Notes: a model not told the origin generated them from the letters alone. A DNA stretch of 64,000 bases from Rhodoferax sp. PAMC 29310 (GCF_017948265.1 NZ_CP072852.1:372001-436000); one strand, 5' to 3'. Positions 54,991-64,000 are shown, numbered from the stretch's first letter. A program made the numbers and translations.

Positions 54991-56106
54991 TTATTGGGTG
55001 ATGTAGCCGGTGATTTCCAGCCCGTAGCCAGCCATGCTGGGCATGCGACGCGGCGTGCCCATCAAGTTCATTTTGTGCACGCCGCATTCGCGAAGAATCT
55101 GGGCGCCGATGCCATAGGTGCGCAAGTCCATGCGGCCGCGCTCGGGTCCATGGCTGGCGCGCGCCGTGCCGTCAAACTGGGCCAGTAATTGCTCGGCGCT
55201 TTCCCCGCAGTTCAGGAACACCACGACGCCGCTTCCCTCAGATGCAACACGTGTCAAGGAGGCGTCCAGGCTCCAAGAGTGCATCGCGCGGCCAACTTCC
55301 AATGCGTCGAGCACGGATAGGGGTTCATGCACGCGGGCCAAAACTGTGTCGTCCGGTCCCCAGGTGCCTTTGACGAGCGCCAGGTGCACCCCTCTTGCCG
55401 TTTTGTCTCTGAAGGCGTGGACCCTGAACTCGCCAAATGCGGTGTTGAGTGGGCGTGACCCCAGTTTCTCGACCAGAGATTCGGTGCGGGCTCTGTATTC
55501 AATCAGGTCGACGATGGTGCCAATCTTCAGTCCGTGTTCTGCCGCAAACAATTGGAGATCAGGCAGGCGGGCCATGGTGCCATCATCCTTCATGATCTCG
55601 CAAATGACGGACGCGGGCGAGCAGCCAGCCATAACCGCCAAGTCACAACCCGCCTCGGTGTGGCCAGCGCGCATCAACACCCCACCCTCAACGGCCTGCA
55701 GCGGGAAAATGTGGCCTGGTTGAACCAGGTCATTGGCAGTGGCGTTCTTGGCAACGGCCGCCTCGATCGTGCGGGCGCGGTCAGCGGCAGAGATGCCGGT
55801 CGTGACGCCTTCGGCCGCTTCAATGGACACGGTGAACGCCGTGCCTTTTTTATCGCCATTGCGCACGGTCATTGGCGGCAGTTGCAGGCGCTCACAACGC
55901 TCTTTGCTGAGAGTGAGGCAAATTAATCCTCGGCCATAGCGGGCCATGAAGTTTATGGCGTCTGCCGTGACATGGTCAGCCGCCAGAACGAGATCACCTT
56001 CGTTTTCGCGGTCTTCTTCGTCCACCAATATGACAATGCGACCCGCGCGCATGTCCGCCACAATTTCTTCAACCGGCGAAATCGCCACGGGAGTGAGGGA
56101 GCTCAT
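54991..56106 (-). CDS. ribBX: DHBP synthase with degenerate GTP cyclohydrolase II domain (RibBX type)
   Basis: A 371-aa bifunctional-looking protein. The N-terminal RibB domain is complete ([59 protein letters not shown]). It makes 3,4-dihydroxy-2-butanone-4-phosphate from ribulose-5-phosphate. The C-terminal RibA-like half lacks the three zinc cysteines: after [17 protein letters not shown] there is no Cys-rich loop, and the catalytic region is altered. This matches the RibBX variant reported in proteobacteria, so a separate RibA must exist elsewhere. The domain may instead be regulatory. It is 37 bp after ribE. Confidence 0.9.
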   Translation of the reverse strand: MSSLTPVAISPVEEIVADMRAGRIVILVDEEDRENEGDLVLAADHVTADAINFMARYGRGLICLTLSKERCERLQLPPMTVRNGDKKGTAFTVSIEAAEGVTTGISAADRARTIEAAVAKNATANDLVQPGHIFPLQAVEGGVLMRAGHTEAGCDLAVMAGCSPASVICEIMKDDGTMARLPDLQLFAAEHGLKIGTIVDLIEYRARTESLVEKLGSRPLNTAFGEFRVHAFRDKTARGVHLALVKGTWGPDDTVLARVHEPLSVLDALEVGRAMHSWSLDASLTRVASEGSGVVVFLNCGESAEQLLAQFDGTARASHGPERGRMDLRTYGIGAQILRECGVHKMNLMGTPRRMPSMAGYGLEITGYITQ

Positions 56107-56143
56107 ACGGAAATCTTTCTAGGATTTAAAGTCGATTAGGGCC

Positions 56144-56788
56144 TTAAGGCGCCAAGTTGTTGAGGGTGGGTGCCTCGGCGCTGAGCATGCGCTCAACATA
56201 CCGTGCAATTAAATCGATTTCCAGGTTGACCAGAGAACCGTTACGCAAGTTGCCTAGAGCGGTGTTTTGCACGGTATGGGGAATCAGGTTAATGCTGAAC
56301 TCGCAACCGGCAGTCACGTCGTCAATCCTGTTGACGGTCAAGCTGACGCCGTTGATGGTGATTGATCCTTTATAGGCCAAATACTTGGCGAGGCCTTTTG
56401 GGGCCAGCACCCGAAGTTGCCAGCTTTCACCAATTTCGGCGAAGTAAGTGACCTGGCCAATGCCATCTACATGGCCCGACACGATGTGCCCGCCCAAACG
56501 GTCATGAGCTCGCAGCGCCTTTTCCAGGTTGATGGCGCCGATTTGAGACAGTCCCGCTGTTTTGTCCAGGGATTCGGCAGAAATATCCACCGTGAACTGC
56601 TGCTGGCCCAAGTCCAGGGTGGTCGCAGTCATGCAGGCGCCATTGAGCGCGATGCTGTCGCCCAATCCGACGTCGTCAAGATAGGCGGGAGGGCATTCGA
56701 TCGTGAGTCGCTTGCCATGGGTTGAAGAGCTGCCTAGGGCGTGAACAGCGACGATGCGCCCCACGCCGGTAATGATTCCGGTAAACAT
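56144..56788 (-). CDS. ribE: Riboflavin synthase, alpha subunit
   Basis: A 214-aa riboflavin synthase with two lumazine-binding repeats. The start MFTGIITGVGRIVAVHALG, the motifs VGLGDSIALNGACMTAT and the second-half GSITINGVSLTVNRID, and the junction LRAHDRLGGHIVSGHVDGIGQV are diagnostic. It dismutates two lumazines to riboflavin. It follows ribD by 57 bp. No FMN riboswitch fits in the short gaps of this operon. Confidence 0.95.
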   Translation of the reverse strand: MFTGIITGVGRIVAVHALGSSSTHGKRLTIECPPAYLDDVGLGDSIALNGACMTATTLDLGQQQFTVDISAESLDKTAGLSQIGAINLEKALRAHDRLGGHIVSGHVDGIGQVTYFAEIGESWQLRVLAPKGLAKYLAYKGSITINGVSLTVNRIDDVTAGCEFSINLIPHTVQNTALGNLRNGSLVNLEIDLIARYVERMLSAEAPTLNNLAP

Positions 56789-56845
56789 CCCACTATTTTC
56801 GCAGGGAAAGTGGGCGGGATCGTGGTTGCCGTTAAAACTTGTCCT

Positions 56846-57946
56846 CTAGAAAGTGTCTCGGCCTTCAATTCGCGCCAAAATTCGCAGGTCAGGCCCCACC
56901 CTTTCAGTGGATAGAAAGTTCAGCGGCAGCGCATGTGCCAAGTCGGTTAACGGGCCAAATCCAGCCATTTCTCGCCCCTTGCCAATGATCTTCGGTGCGA
57001 GGTAGACCAGAAACTCGTCCACCAAATCCTCCCGCACCAAGGACGCATTGAGCTTCTCCCCTGCCTCTACATGCAGTTCATTCACTTCGCGACGTGCCAG
57101 GTCTTGCAACATCGCGGCAAGGTCGACCTTGCCTTCCGTGCCCGGCAGGTAAATGACCGTGGCACCCAGTGCCTCCAGTGCCGACTTTTTCTCATCATTT
57201 CGGCTTGCAGCGTATATAAATAGAGCGCGACCAGCTATAAAAAGGTGAGCATCAAGCGGCGTTTGAAGTCGGCTGTCCACAATCACCAGGTGAGGCTGCC
57301 TGGGTGTGTCCACCAAGCGCACGTCCAGGCGCGGGTTGTCTTCCAGCACCGTACCGATCCCGGTCAGAACGGCGCAGGCTCGCGCTCGCCATGCATGGCC
57401 ATCGGCGCGGGACGGTGCGGATGTGATCCATTGGCTCACACCGTTCTCCAGCGCCGTTTTTCCGTCGAGTGAGGCCGCTATCTTCATTCGAACCCACGGG
57501 GTCTGCCGAATCATTCGGCTGAAAAAACCAATGTTTAATTCTCGAGATTCGTGTGCCCCGGGGCCAACAATCACTTCCACGCCAGCTGCGCGCAATCGGT
57601 CGAAACCTTGTCCTGATACCCGTGGGTTGGGGTCTGCAATGGCGGCGACGACCTTTTTGATACCTGCGGCAATCAGCGCGTCGCAGCACGGTCCGGTTCG
57701 ACCTTGGTGAGAGCAGGGCTCCAACGTGACATAGGCGGTGGCGCCGACAACGGAGTGCCCAAGAGCCTCGGCATCGCGCAACGCCATGACTTCGGCATGG
57801 GGGCCGCCGGCTTTTTGGGTGTGCCCACGAGCCAATAGGTGGCCGTCACTGGATGTAATGACACAACCGACTCGTGGATTGGGATTGGACAGCCAAAGTG
57901 CCTCTGATGCGTGAGACAGACTGCTGCCCATGATGTCTAAGGTCAT
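56846..57946 (-). CDS. ribD: Bifunctional riboflavin deaminase/reductase RibD
   Basis: A 366-aa two-domain enzyme. The N-terminal deaminase has zinc ligands in GGPHAEVMALRDA and LEPCSHQGRTGPCCDALI. The C-terminal reductase has RMKIAASLDGKTALENGVSQWITS and LHVEAGEKLNASLV. It performs the second and third steps from GTP. A copy of the dispersed repeat (57198-57245) encodes the stretch LFIAGRALFIYAASRND in the reductase domain. ATG 57946 is preferred over the TTG at 57964. The gene lies 45 bp after the FimT-like pseudopilin gene. Confidence 0.94.
   Translation of the reverse strand: MTLDIMGSSLSHASEALWLSNPNPRVGCVITSSDGHLLARGHTQKAGGPHAEVMALRDAEALGHSVVGATAYVTLEPCSHQGRTGPCCDALIAAGIKKVVAAIADPNPRVSGQGFDRLRAAGVEVIVGPGAHESRELNIGFFSRMIRQTPWVRMKIAASLDGKTALENGVSQWITSAPSRADGHAWRARACAVLTGIGTVLEDNPRLDVRLVDTPRQPHLVIVDSRLQTPLDAHLFIAGRALFIYAASRNDEKKSALEALGATVIYLPGTEGKVDLAAMLQDLARREVNELHVEAGEKLNASLVREDLVDEFLVYLAPKIIGKGREMAGFGPLTDLAHALPLNFLSTERVGPDLRILARIEGRDTF
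57198..57245 (-). repeat. Dispersed short repeat, copy 8, inside ribD
   Basis: Minus strand: TTTTTATAGCTGGTCGCGCT, then CTATTTATATACGCTGCAAG and CCGAAATGA. It shares ATAGCTG, CGCGCT and the end GCAAGCCGAAATGA with copy 5 (GCAAGC then CAAAATGA). It is degenerate compared with the intergenic copies and is translated in frame. Confidence 0.45.
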
Positions 57947-57991
57947 GGGTTTTGTCGATTCCAAACCAAAACCAGTTTGGAAAATGGAAAG

Positions 57992-58576
57992 TTAAAAAGC
58001 GGTACTTGAGGCACTGCACTCAGAGTCAGTGCTGTTTTTGGGTGTGCAAATACGTGCACGCCCCGTCGATGCAATTTTCAGCCGCCGAATTTCAGCCCAT
58101 TGGGCCGTTCCGCTGACATCGTTGCGCTTGATTTCAAAGGTGCTAGCCCCGAATCCGCCCGAGGTGGTCTTTGAATAGCCTGACGCGTCGTACATGACGT
58201 AGGGGGCGGTGCCAGAGGTAGTTCCATTGCCACTGATGGTGAAATAGCTTGGCTTTGCGTCGCCAGAGAATATGGCTATATCCTGCGCGGCGTCATAGGC
58301 TTGGTTTCGATTTACGTCAACGAATACAACCCAACCGCCATCCCAATCAGTGCCAACGGCAGGAACGACCATCGCATTCATACCGCGCTTCATGGCCTCG
58401 CCCCTTGCTGCGTTGACACTGGCGAGCAGCGTATTGGCAAATGAAGTTAACTCGGAATTGCGCTGATAGGCCGTAAAACTGGGTACAGCCACCATCATCA
58501 GAATGGCGGCCAACGCAAGTGTCACCATCAACTCAATAAGAGTGAATCCTTTGATATGACTTCGGCGCGTTGTCAT
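57992..58576 (-). CDS. FimT/GspH-type pseudopilin
   Basis: A 194-aa minor pilin. The prepilin site is HIKG-FTLIELMVTLALAAILMMVAVPSF (cut between G and F, Glu at +5), followed by the N-terminal helix QRNSELTSFANTLLASVNAARGEAMKRGMN and a beta-rich body with the GspH/FimT_C pattern (STGRARICTP) and C-terminal cysteines. It takes part in type IV pilus initiation and DNA uptake. It overlaps the upstream pilE-type gene by ATGA. Confidence 0.9.
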   Translation of the reverse strand: MTTRRSHIKGFTLIELMVTLALAAILMMVAVPSFTAYQRNSELTSFANTLLASVNAARGEAMKRGMNAMVVPAVGTDWDGGWVVFVDVNRNQAYDAAQDIAIFSGDAKPSYFTISGNGTTSGTAPYVMYDASGYSKTTSGGFGASTFEIKRNDVSGTAQWAEIRRLKIASTGRARICTPKNSTDSECSASSTAF

Positions 58577-59067
58577 TTCCAACACACCGTTGGCTTGGTG
58601 CCCGTGCAGGTCTTTTGCCCGGTGCTGAGGATCTGCAAGGTTGCCGCTTCGGCGTCTGCTCTCACTGGTGTTGCCTCAACCACCACGCATTCGGCGATCG
58701 TCGTGGCTGCGCAAGCCGATGCAGACAAAATGTAGGCTGCTTGCCCAAGGTTTTCTCCTGAAAAAACCTTGAACGGGACGGCAGTGGCGGTAACTCCACC
58801 GCATGCGGTGCCTGGTGAAGTGGCGGTGGCAACCCCCGCAGAGGTGGTTGTGAAGCCGAGGTAGCAGTTTGTTTGCGTCATGTACCGCTCTTGCTGCTGC
58901 AGCAACTCAGTGAGTGCGGTGCGGCCCTCCGCTCGTTTGCCTTTGAGGATTGAATTGGTGTAGGCAGGGTAGGCCACGCTGGCAAGTATGGCAACGATGG
59001 CAACCACAATCATTAGCTCAATCAGCGAGAAGCCTCGAAGGAGCTTGTGTTTTATTTCGCTCGTCAT
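58573..59067 (-). CDS. pilE: PilE-type minor pilin
   Basis: A 164-aa type IV prepilin with a short leader (MTSEIKHKLLRG) and mature N-terminus FSLIELMIVVAIVAILASVAYPAYTNSILKGKRAEGRTALTELLQQQERYM. Several cysteines (TNCYLGF, GTACGG, SACAATTIAECV, and C-terminal TVCWK) allow disulfide bonds. It is typical of the minor pilin encoded after pilY1 in betaproteobacteria. ATG 59067 overlaps the pilY1 stop by ATGA. Confidence 0.9.
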   Translation of the reverse strand: MTSEIKHKLLRGFSLIELMIVVAIVAILASVAYPAYTNSILKGKRAEGRTALTELLQQQERYMTQTNCYLGFTTTSAGVATATSPGTACGGVTATAVPFKVFSGENLGQAAYILSASACAATTIAECVVVEATPVRADAEAATLQILSTGQKTCTGTKPTVCWK

Positions 59068-62000
59068 TTCAGGTCCCTGTAGTTGTGGATTTGTCGCCAA
59101 CTCAAGCGACCCACCGCAATCGAATTAGTGGTCGTGCGGCCAACAGCCAAGCCAGACGAACCCTGTTGCAATACTTGTTGTGTCACCGTTCGAATGCGTC
59201 GACCGGTACTGTCGCTCATCGTTTCCGTCGTCGCGCCAATTACATTGGCAACCAACGGTTCTCCTAATATTCCCACGCTGGACGATACAGATGAGCCTAC
59301 GCCAGACAAAATTTTCATGGTGTATTGGTTTCCACCCCCAGTCGACACTGAGCAACTTGCGGATGATCCGCCACCTGGAATCAAGCTGCCAAAGACCACT
59401 GAATCTCCAGCCAATGTCGCGCTGCTGATTTGCCGCTCACCTGAAGCGGCATAGTCAAAGTACCAACCAGATCGAATAATTTCGGTGTTGATATCTGTGG
59501 TGGCACGTCCCATGGTGAAGGCCCCAACACTAATTGAACCAGCCGTAGTGGCGGTCGCGGCAGTGCTTGTTCCTTGTTTGAGCCTGAGTCTGCCACTGAT
59601 GGCGCTGGCCCGTGTAGCTCCGCTGGTTAGCGTGTCCATTAGCGTGCTGTCGGTGTCATAGACCATGTAGAAGGACGCTTGACTGGTCGATGTTTTGTCA
59701 GCACTTTCAAGGTACTTTCCTGTGCCAAAAAGGATGTTCTTTGAACCCGTTACTGGTCCGTTTGCAATGCTCGGTGCCATGGTGATCGGCTGCACAACAC
59801 CTGCTCCATCCTTGGCAATGAACAAGGGGTAGGGTACCGTGCTTGATCCGCTCCCTGTTTTGAATGGCGACAGCTTGTTGATATTCCAGTCCCCGCTACC
59901 AACCAATGAAAAATCCAATTTCCAGAGGTTGCCATGCAAGTCCCCCATGTAAATTTGAGAGACTTCCCGCGCGGTTCCCAATGCGGCCTTGAAGTTGATC
60001 AAACCAGTCGGATTGCTGGCGGCCAATGTGGCGTTAACCGGCAAAGAGACTTTGAAGTAATTGGATCCGAGTGACCATGCCGCGCTCGCTGGCTTGCTCA
60101 AGTCGAGCAAGAATAGGGTCGGTTGACCCGATCCAAAGTTGCCACCAACCGACGTGACGTAGTTGTTGGCCCCGCTACCCACTAGGGCAAACCATTTGTA
60201 GGTGGTTGTGGTCGCACCAAAGGCGCTGGTGCGCATTTTTAGAATTTGAGGACGCCCAATGACGTAGCCCATGTCTTGATCGTCGACATTCGTGAACTCC
60301 CACATGACTTTGGATGCGGAAAAGGCGGTCGGATCCGTCACGTCCAGTGCAAACACACCTTGTCCGCCATTGCCGGTGCCAGAGACCAGCACCGTCTTCC
60401 AATCCAGTGCCGAGGATGAGTTCAGTATTTCGGCTTCAGAAACCGTAGGCGTGCTATCGACGTAACTTTGGTGAGCGTTGACATAGGACGCGGCAGTCAA
60501 AGCTGATAGTTTGGGGCCCATCCAGCTGGGAATGTATGCGAACAGCTCTTTCCCACTCGTCGTATTTCCACTGGTGGCATCAAATGCATGGAGCATACCG
60601 TCGTTGGCACCCACGAATACAGCGGGTGTCCGGGAGGCATTGGCTGCATAAAAGCTTGCATAGGTGCTAGATGTAATGCTGGTGGTAGGTGCGCCAGAAT
60701 ACGCGACACCACTGTTGATGATGTCACCCAGCAGGCTATTGCGCTTGCGAAAGGGGTTGCTCTCTTTGGATTTGTCGCCGCGCAGGTAATTCAGTCGGTC
60801 AGATCCCAACCCGTCGCTGCTGCTTGAAGGGCTGACTTTATTTAAATCTGTTTGCAGGGCGGTTTCAATGTTGAGCCACAGGAAGTCGACCGCCGATGGG
60901 CTGCTGGTGGCGCCTCTGTTGCCCACCACGATGTTTCGACTGGTGGCCGGGGATGCCAGCGCGTTCAGTTTGTCAGCAGCCTTCCAGGTTGGCGTGGTAG
61001 CAATGCTGACGACGTTCGGGGGGGTGGCGGTGCTGGCAGTGACTGTGACTGCGAAGGACATCAGATCTCCACTCCAGTCCGTGGTGTCAAAGGCGCCTTG
61101 AAAAACGCTATTGCCCGCTTGGGTGAGGTTCTGGGATTGAATGGCGCTTCCCGCGATACTGCGCGCGGCCGTCGCGGCGCGACTGAAAATATCGTCGAAC
61201 GCGCTCAATACGCCTCGGGCGTTGCTTTGAAGGAAGTAGGTGTTGGCCTCGCCTGGTCTCCCAACCTTGGGGTCGGTGTCCTCCCAGACGTATTTGTCAA
61301 CCGTGCCATCGTCTCGCTTAAAGGGGTTGCCCCAGGTGTTGTAAGGCGAGCCCGTCGAATTTGATGCATCAGCTTCAAAGCCGCCATATTTGGCTGCCAT
61401 GAACAATTGATTCGACGAACGACGGGTAGCCGCATTGTTGGAGCCGCCATACTCATTCACGTCAAACATAAACGTCTTGACGCGAAGGCCGGGCCGTTGT
61501 TTGGCAAGCCCTCCGGTGCCCGTCCAGTCGGTGCCACGAATGTCGTGGGTGTGCGCCCAGTACGCTGAACCCATGATTTGGCTCGTCGTTGTGCTGGTTG
61601 GTACGCTGTTATTCGCGCCATTGGGATTGCCACTTGTCCGTGTGACACCTTGGCCATCTACATAGGTTGTTGCAGCGGTGTTTGCTTCAAAATTTCGAAC
61701 AGTGGTTCGCCAGCCGCTGATGTCGGGGATGTTGTTGGCAATGTCGGTCGTTGGAAGCCGGTTGCCATCATGGGTGTTTTTGTCGCCGATCACCACAATA
61801 TTGCTTTTGAGGCAGGAGTAGTTGGCTGTGTTGGATCGGCTATTGCCATACGGATCTGTCCACGAAGTACTGACGGGAAAGCCGTCATACATATCAGTGG
61901 TAATCCCGCTGACTGCATCCGCGCTAGGTTGTAACCCCTGCAAATAGCGCAACGTTTCGTAGTGCAATTCACCAATCGGGTCAAATTTTTTGTACCGTCC

Positions 62001-63725
62001 GCGGACTGAACCGGTTCGGCCAAACTGGTTGACATAACTCACAACACCACTCAAATAGCTGGCGCTGCAGTCTGCACCTGCGGCACAGGCCACTGTGGTG
62101 TTGTTGTCCGGGTTGGGGTAGAAAACGCCAGTAACTGGATTCCACTCCTGGTTCGGGTTTCCGCCCGACGCAGTGTTGTCTGCGCCGTTAATGTCAAAGG
62201 TTTTGGAGCCCACGTACTTGATTGGTGCACGCAAGACGCCACCGTATCGGCCGGCACTGTAACTGGCCGTTTGGTCCAAAAGATATCCGAATGCGGCCAA
62301 GCGAAGTTGGTCACTGTATTTTTGAATGGCACCGGCCGGTTTGTAATTGGGCTGAGGGGTGGTGGCACCATCCGAATATTTTTTGCAAAAATCGTAGTCT
62401 CGGTTGTCCTTGAGCGCATAGGTGCTGGGGTTGCGGTCGCAGACCTGAACCCGGGAAAAAAAGTAACCGTCGGAGTTGAGCCCAGAAGTCGACGCCGGCA
62501 CCCAGGTGCTGCTGCTGTCCGCATTGCGGTAGTAACATTGCTTTCCAACCCCGCTGAGTGGGTCGCCAAAAACCGCATTGGCGCATGAGATGCTGCCCGT
62601 TGCATGCGTGTAGTACCAGTCGTTGTTGGCGCCGTAATAAATGCGTTTGATGGTTCCTGCGGGCAACACGCAAGTTCCTCCTTCATTGGCGCAAAAAGTA
62701 GTATCACTGGGGAGCGACGCGTTGAGTTTTGTGATACCAGCGGTGTCAATTTGAGAGGCACCTGTCGCAGAACCCAGTGTGTAGCCTCCGAACCCGCTGG
62801 ATGAGTTCCCCGATTTGCTCGTGCCAAAGTAGATTCGATTCAGTGTGTTGGCGATGAAAATGTCAGAGCCGCCCGCCGCAGACACCATTGAACTGGGCAC
62901 GGCACCAAAGAAACTAACCCCAGAGACAAGGGCCGGTGACGGAGAGGTGGCTGATGTAATCGCGCGTGAGCTGCCATTCGCGTAAAGGCGCTTTGCGGGA
63001 AAGTTATTGCTGTTTCCCATCGCGATTGGGTTTCCGTCGGGAATCAGGGCCCGCTGCAGAACGGTCAATGTGGGGGTGTCGATCACCCTGTCGCCACCGG
63101 TCAACGACAGGCGCAACATGTCGATGGCGGAGCTGGACGCCCAGTTCAGGAAGTTGCCACTAAAACCATCGTTGACCGTCGTGCTACTGGCCGGCGTTGT
63201 ACCGTCGTCCTTTGTGTAACTGGTGCTGTTGTTCCAGCACATTCGGGTGGTTTTAGTCGGCTGAGTTGTGCTGGCCGTGGCCAGGGCAATAGCTGGTCCA
63301 CGACGCACAAAACGTTTGTAAGCCGCGGCTTGCCCGCTTGGCGCGCCAGTGCCTGCATCGTCATAGGTGTAGCAGCTCTCCGCGTCGTAATAACCAAGGT
63401 ATTCACGGTCGCTGGAGTAAGTGGGGTCGTCGCTTGTGCCAATGTTGTCCGGATCAACATACTGCGCACCAACCGTTGGAAACTCCACAGACAAGGCCAA
63501 CGCCAAAACGGGTTTGTCGCCAGCCGTTGCTGCATACAGAGGATCAGAAGACAACGTGATGGCGGGGATGGCGGGCGCTGTGGTGCCGCTGATCGCTACA
63601 AAAGAAACAACTGCGACAGCTGGAATCAATAGCCACGCGAGGTTTGGACGCAGAAGCCCTGAAAATTTGGCGAATTTCCCCTGGAGCCCATTGTTTGAGG
63701 AGCTGATGTGATTTTGAGTGCGCAT
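59064..63725 (-). CDS. pilY1: PilY1-type pilus tip adhesin
   Basis: A 1553-aa exported protein with an N-terminal anchor (NLAWLLIPAVAVVSFVAISG). A large N-terminal region holds LALALSVEFPTVGAQY. The C-terminal seven-bladed PilY1 propeller is marked by FVGANDGMLHAFDA, ELFAYIPSWMG, VLVSGTGNGGQGVFALDVTDP and YMGDLHGNLWKLDFS. It acts at the pilus tip in adhesion, twitching and surface sensing. An AGGAG ribosome site supports ATG 63725; the frame reads further upstream through the pilX gene without meaning. Many Ser/Thr/Gly-rich loops are present. It lies between pilX and pilE. Confidence 0.93.
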   Translation of the reverse strand: MRTQNHISSSNNGLQGKFAKFSGLLRPNLAWLLIPAVAVVSFVAISGTTAPAIPAITLSSDPLYAATAGDKPVLALALSVEFPTVGAQYVDPDNIGTSDDPTYSSDREYLGYYDAESCYTYDDAGTGAPSGQAAAYKRFVRRGPAIALATASTTQPTKTTRMCWNNSTSYTKDDGTTPASSTTVNDGFSGNFLNWASSSAIDMLRLSLTGGDRVIDTPTLTVLQRALIPDGNPIAMGNSNNFPAKRLYANGSSRAITSATSPSPALVSGVSFFGAVPSSMVSAAGGSDIFIANTLNRIYFGTSKSGNSSSGFGGYTLGSATGASQIDTAGITKLNASLPSDTTFCANEGGTCVLPAGTIKRIYYGANNDWYYTHATGSISCANAVFGDPLSGVGKQCYYRNADSSSTWVPASTSGLNSDGYFFSRVQVCDRNPSTYALKDNRDYDFCKKYSDGATTPQPNYKPAGAIQKYSDQLRLAAFGYLLDQTASYSAGRYGGVLRAPIKYVGSKTFDINGADNTASGGNPNQEWNPVTGVFYPNPDNNTTVACAAGADCSASYLSGVVSYVNQFGRTGSVRGRYKKFDPIGELHYETLRYLQGLQPSADAVSGITTDMYDGFPVSTSWTDPYGNSRSNTANYSCLKSNIVVIGDKNTHDGNRLPTTDIANNIPDISGWRTTVRNFEANTAATTYVDGQGVTRTSGNPNGANNSVPTSTTTSQIMGSAYWAHTHDIRGTDWTGTGGLAKQRPGLRVKTFMFDVNEYGGSNNAATRRSSNQLFMAAKYGGFEADASNSTGSPYNTWGNPFKRDDGTVDKYVWEDTDPKVGRPGEANTYFLQSNARGVLSAFDDIFSRAATAARSIAGSAIQSQNLTQAGNSVFQGAFDTTDWSGDLMSFAVTVTASTATPPNVVSIATTPTWKAADKLNALASPATSRNIVVGNRGATSSPSAVDFLWLNIETALQTDLNKVSPSSSSDGLGSDRLNYLRGDKSKESNPFRKRNSLLGDIINSGVAYSGAPTTSITSSTYASFYAANASRTPAVFVGANDGMLHAFDATSGNTTSGKELFAYIPSWMGPKLSALTAASYVNAHQSYVDSTPTVSEAEILNSSSALDWKTVLVSGTGNGGQGVFALDVTDPTAFSASKVMWEFTNVDDQDMGYVIGRPQILKMRTSAFGATTTTYKWFALVGSGANNYVTSVGGNFGSGQPTLFLLDLSKPASAAWSLGSNYFKVSLPVNATLAASNPTGLINFKAALGTAREVSQIYMGDLHGNLWKLDFSLVGSGDWNINKLSPFKTGSGSSTVPYPLFIAKDGAGVVQPITMAPSIANGPVTGSKNILFGTGKYLESADKTSTSQASFYMVYDTDSTLMDTLTSGATRASAISGRLRLKQGTSTAATATTAGSISVGAFTMGRATTDINTEIIRSGWYFDYAASGERQISSATLAGDSVVFGSLIPGGGSSASCSVSTGGGNQYTMKILSGVGSSVSSSVGILGEPLVANVIGATTETMSDSTGRRIRTVTQQVLQQGSSGLAVGRTTTNSIAVGRLSWRQIHNYRDLK

Positions 63726-63741
63726 TGAATTGCTCCTGAAG

Positions 63742-64000
63742 TTACTGGCGGTAAACCATTTGCAAAAGCGCTTGAATGTCTTCGCGCGGGCCAAACCCCA
63801 TGGCCGTGACACGGTACAAAAAGCTTGGATTAGACGCATCGCCCATTGGGTCCGGTACCAGTTCAATGATGTAGCGCGGGGCCTTGGACGGTTGGATGCC
63901 AACGCCGCCAGCAGCAAAGGTTTTTCCTGTGAACGTTCCCAGTGCTGTGGTAGCAGCGCCTGTCCCGGTGGTTTCAAAATTAACAGTGAGCCACGCCGGT
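63742..64000 (-). CDS. pilX: PilX-type minor pilin, C-terminal part
   Basis: The frame is open at the right edge, so only the last ~86 residues are visible: PAWLTVNFETTGTG through TFAAGGVGIQPSKAPRYIIELVPDP to a stop after EDIQALLQMVYRQ. The segment YRVTAMGFG followed by a C-terminal tail is what PilX proteins of betaproteobacteria show. It ends 16 bp before the pilY1 start, as expected in a pilV-pilW-pilX-pilY1-pilE cluster. The N-terminal prepilin region is outside the window. Confidence 0.82.
   Translation of the reverse strand, partial: PAWLTVNFETTGTGAATTALGTFTGKTFAAGGVGIQPSKAPRYIIELVPDPMGDASNPSFLYRVTAMGFGPREDIQALLQMVYRQ

Noticed and set aside
56107..57991. FMN riboswitch in the riboflavin operon
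   Set aside because: The gaps (37, 57 and 45 bp) are too short for the conserved aptamer and none of its hallmark sequences was seen.

Overview
The window looks like a chromosomal segment of a betaproteobacterium of the Comamonadaceae (Rhodoferax/Polaromonas-like). This rests on gene content and protein flavour, on the ybgC-tolQRA and ribD-ribE-ribBX-ribH-nusB order, on the PilX-PilY1-PilE-FimT pilin block, and on a short dispersed repeat (core TGATAGCT) that I associate with this family. No rRNA, tRNA, CRISPR array or prophage was seen.

Layout. 1-1541: end of glmM and a GNAT acetyltransferase. 1713-6591: a TetR-controlled DevBCA-type ABC exporter. Its permease gene is split by a complete 1184-bp IS5-family element with a CTAG target duplication, and its ATPase gene carries a +1 slip in a run of eight G. 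6650-7393: two small membrane proteins. 7596-15711: a seven-gene minus-strand operon, gabT-potA-potD-potB-potC-gbuA-gabD, divergent from a MocR/GabR-type regulator. It reads as uptake of a guanidino or amino acid compound, hydrolysis of 4-guanidinobutyrate to GABA, and conversion to succinate. Three of its genes are damaged: a frameshift in gabT, an amber codon in potD, and an out-of-frame stretch in potA. The gabD start is also unclear.

17354-26800: housekeeping genes (alaS, aroG, a YebC-family regulator), a DUF3597 protein with an 18-codon leader ORF, DedA and a lytic transglycosylase. There is also a small nitric-oxide regulon: nsrR, nnrS and a DUF2249 gene, with NsrR-type palindromes at 23126-23148 and 27169-27191. 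27218-30806: a 968-aa fusion of 2,4-dienoyl-CoA reductase with a crotonase, divergent from a padR gene. The shared promoter holds two identical operator palindromes arranged as a perfect 20-bp inverted repeat. 30942-40988: a MASE1-PAS-GGDEF protein, a stand-alone crotonase, an RluA-family synthase, trmB, gluQ, an FAD oxidoreductase, a LysR/pirin/flavodoxin group and trhO.

41112-46573: a probable transmembrane sensing cassette made of a TonB-dependent receptor, an ABC_sub_bind-type periplasmic protein, a hybrid histidine kinase and a convergent NarL-type response regulator. 46608-50168: dnaE. 50282-57946: a long minus-strand run holding riboflavin synthesis, nusB, an aminotransferase, ybgC and tolQRA. 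57992-64000: minor pilin genes including pilY1.

The most notable pattern is the dispersed repeat. Eight copies were found. Five lie between genes and three lie inside the intact reading frames of trmB, gluQ and ribD, where they are translated. The second is the concentration of gene-breaking mutations between about 3.5 and 15.7 kb, while the genes in the rest of the window look whole.
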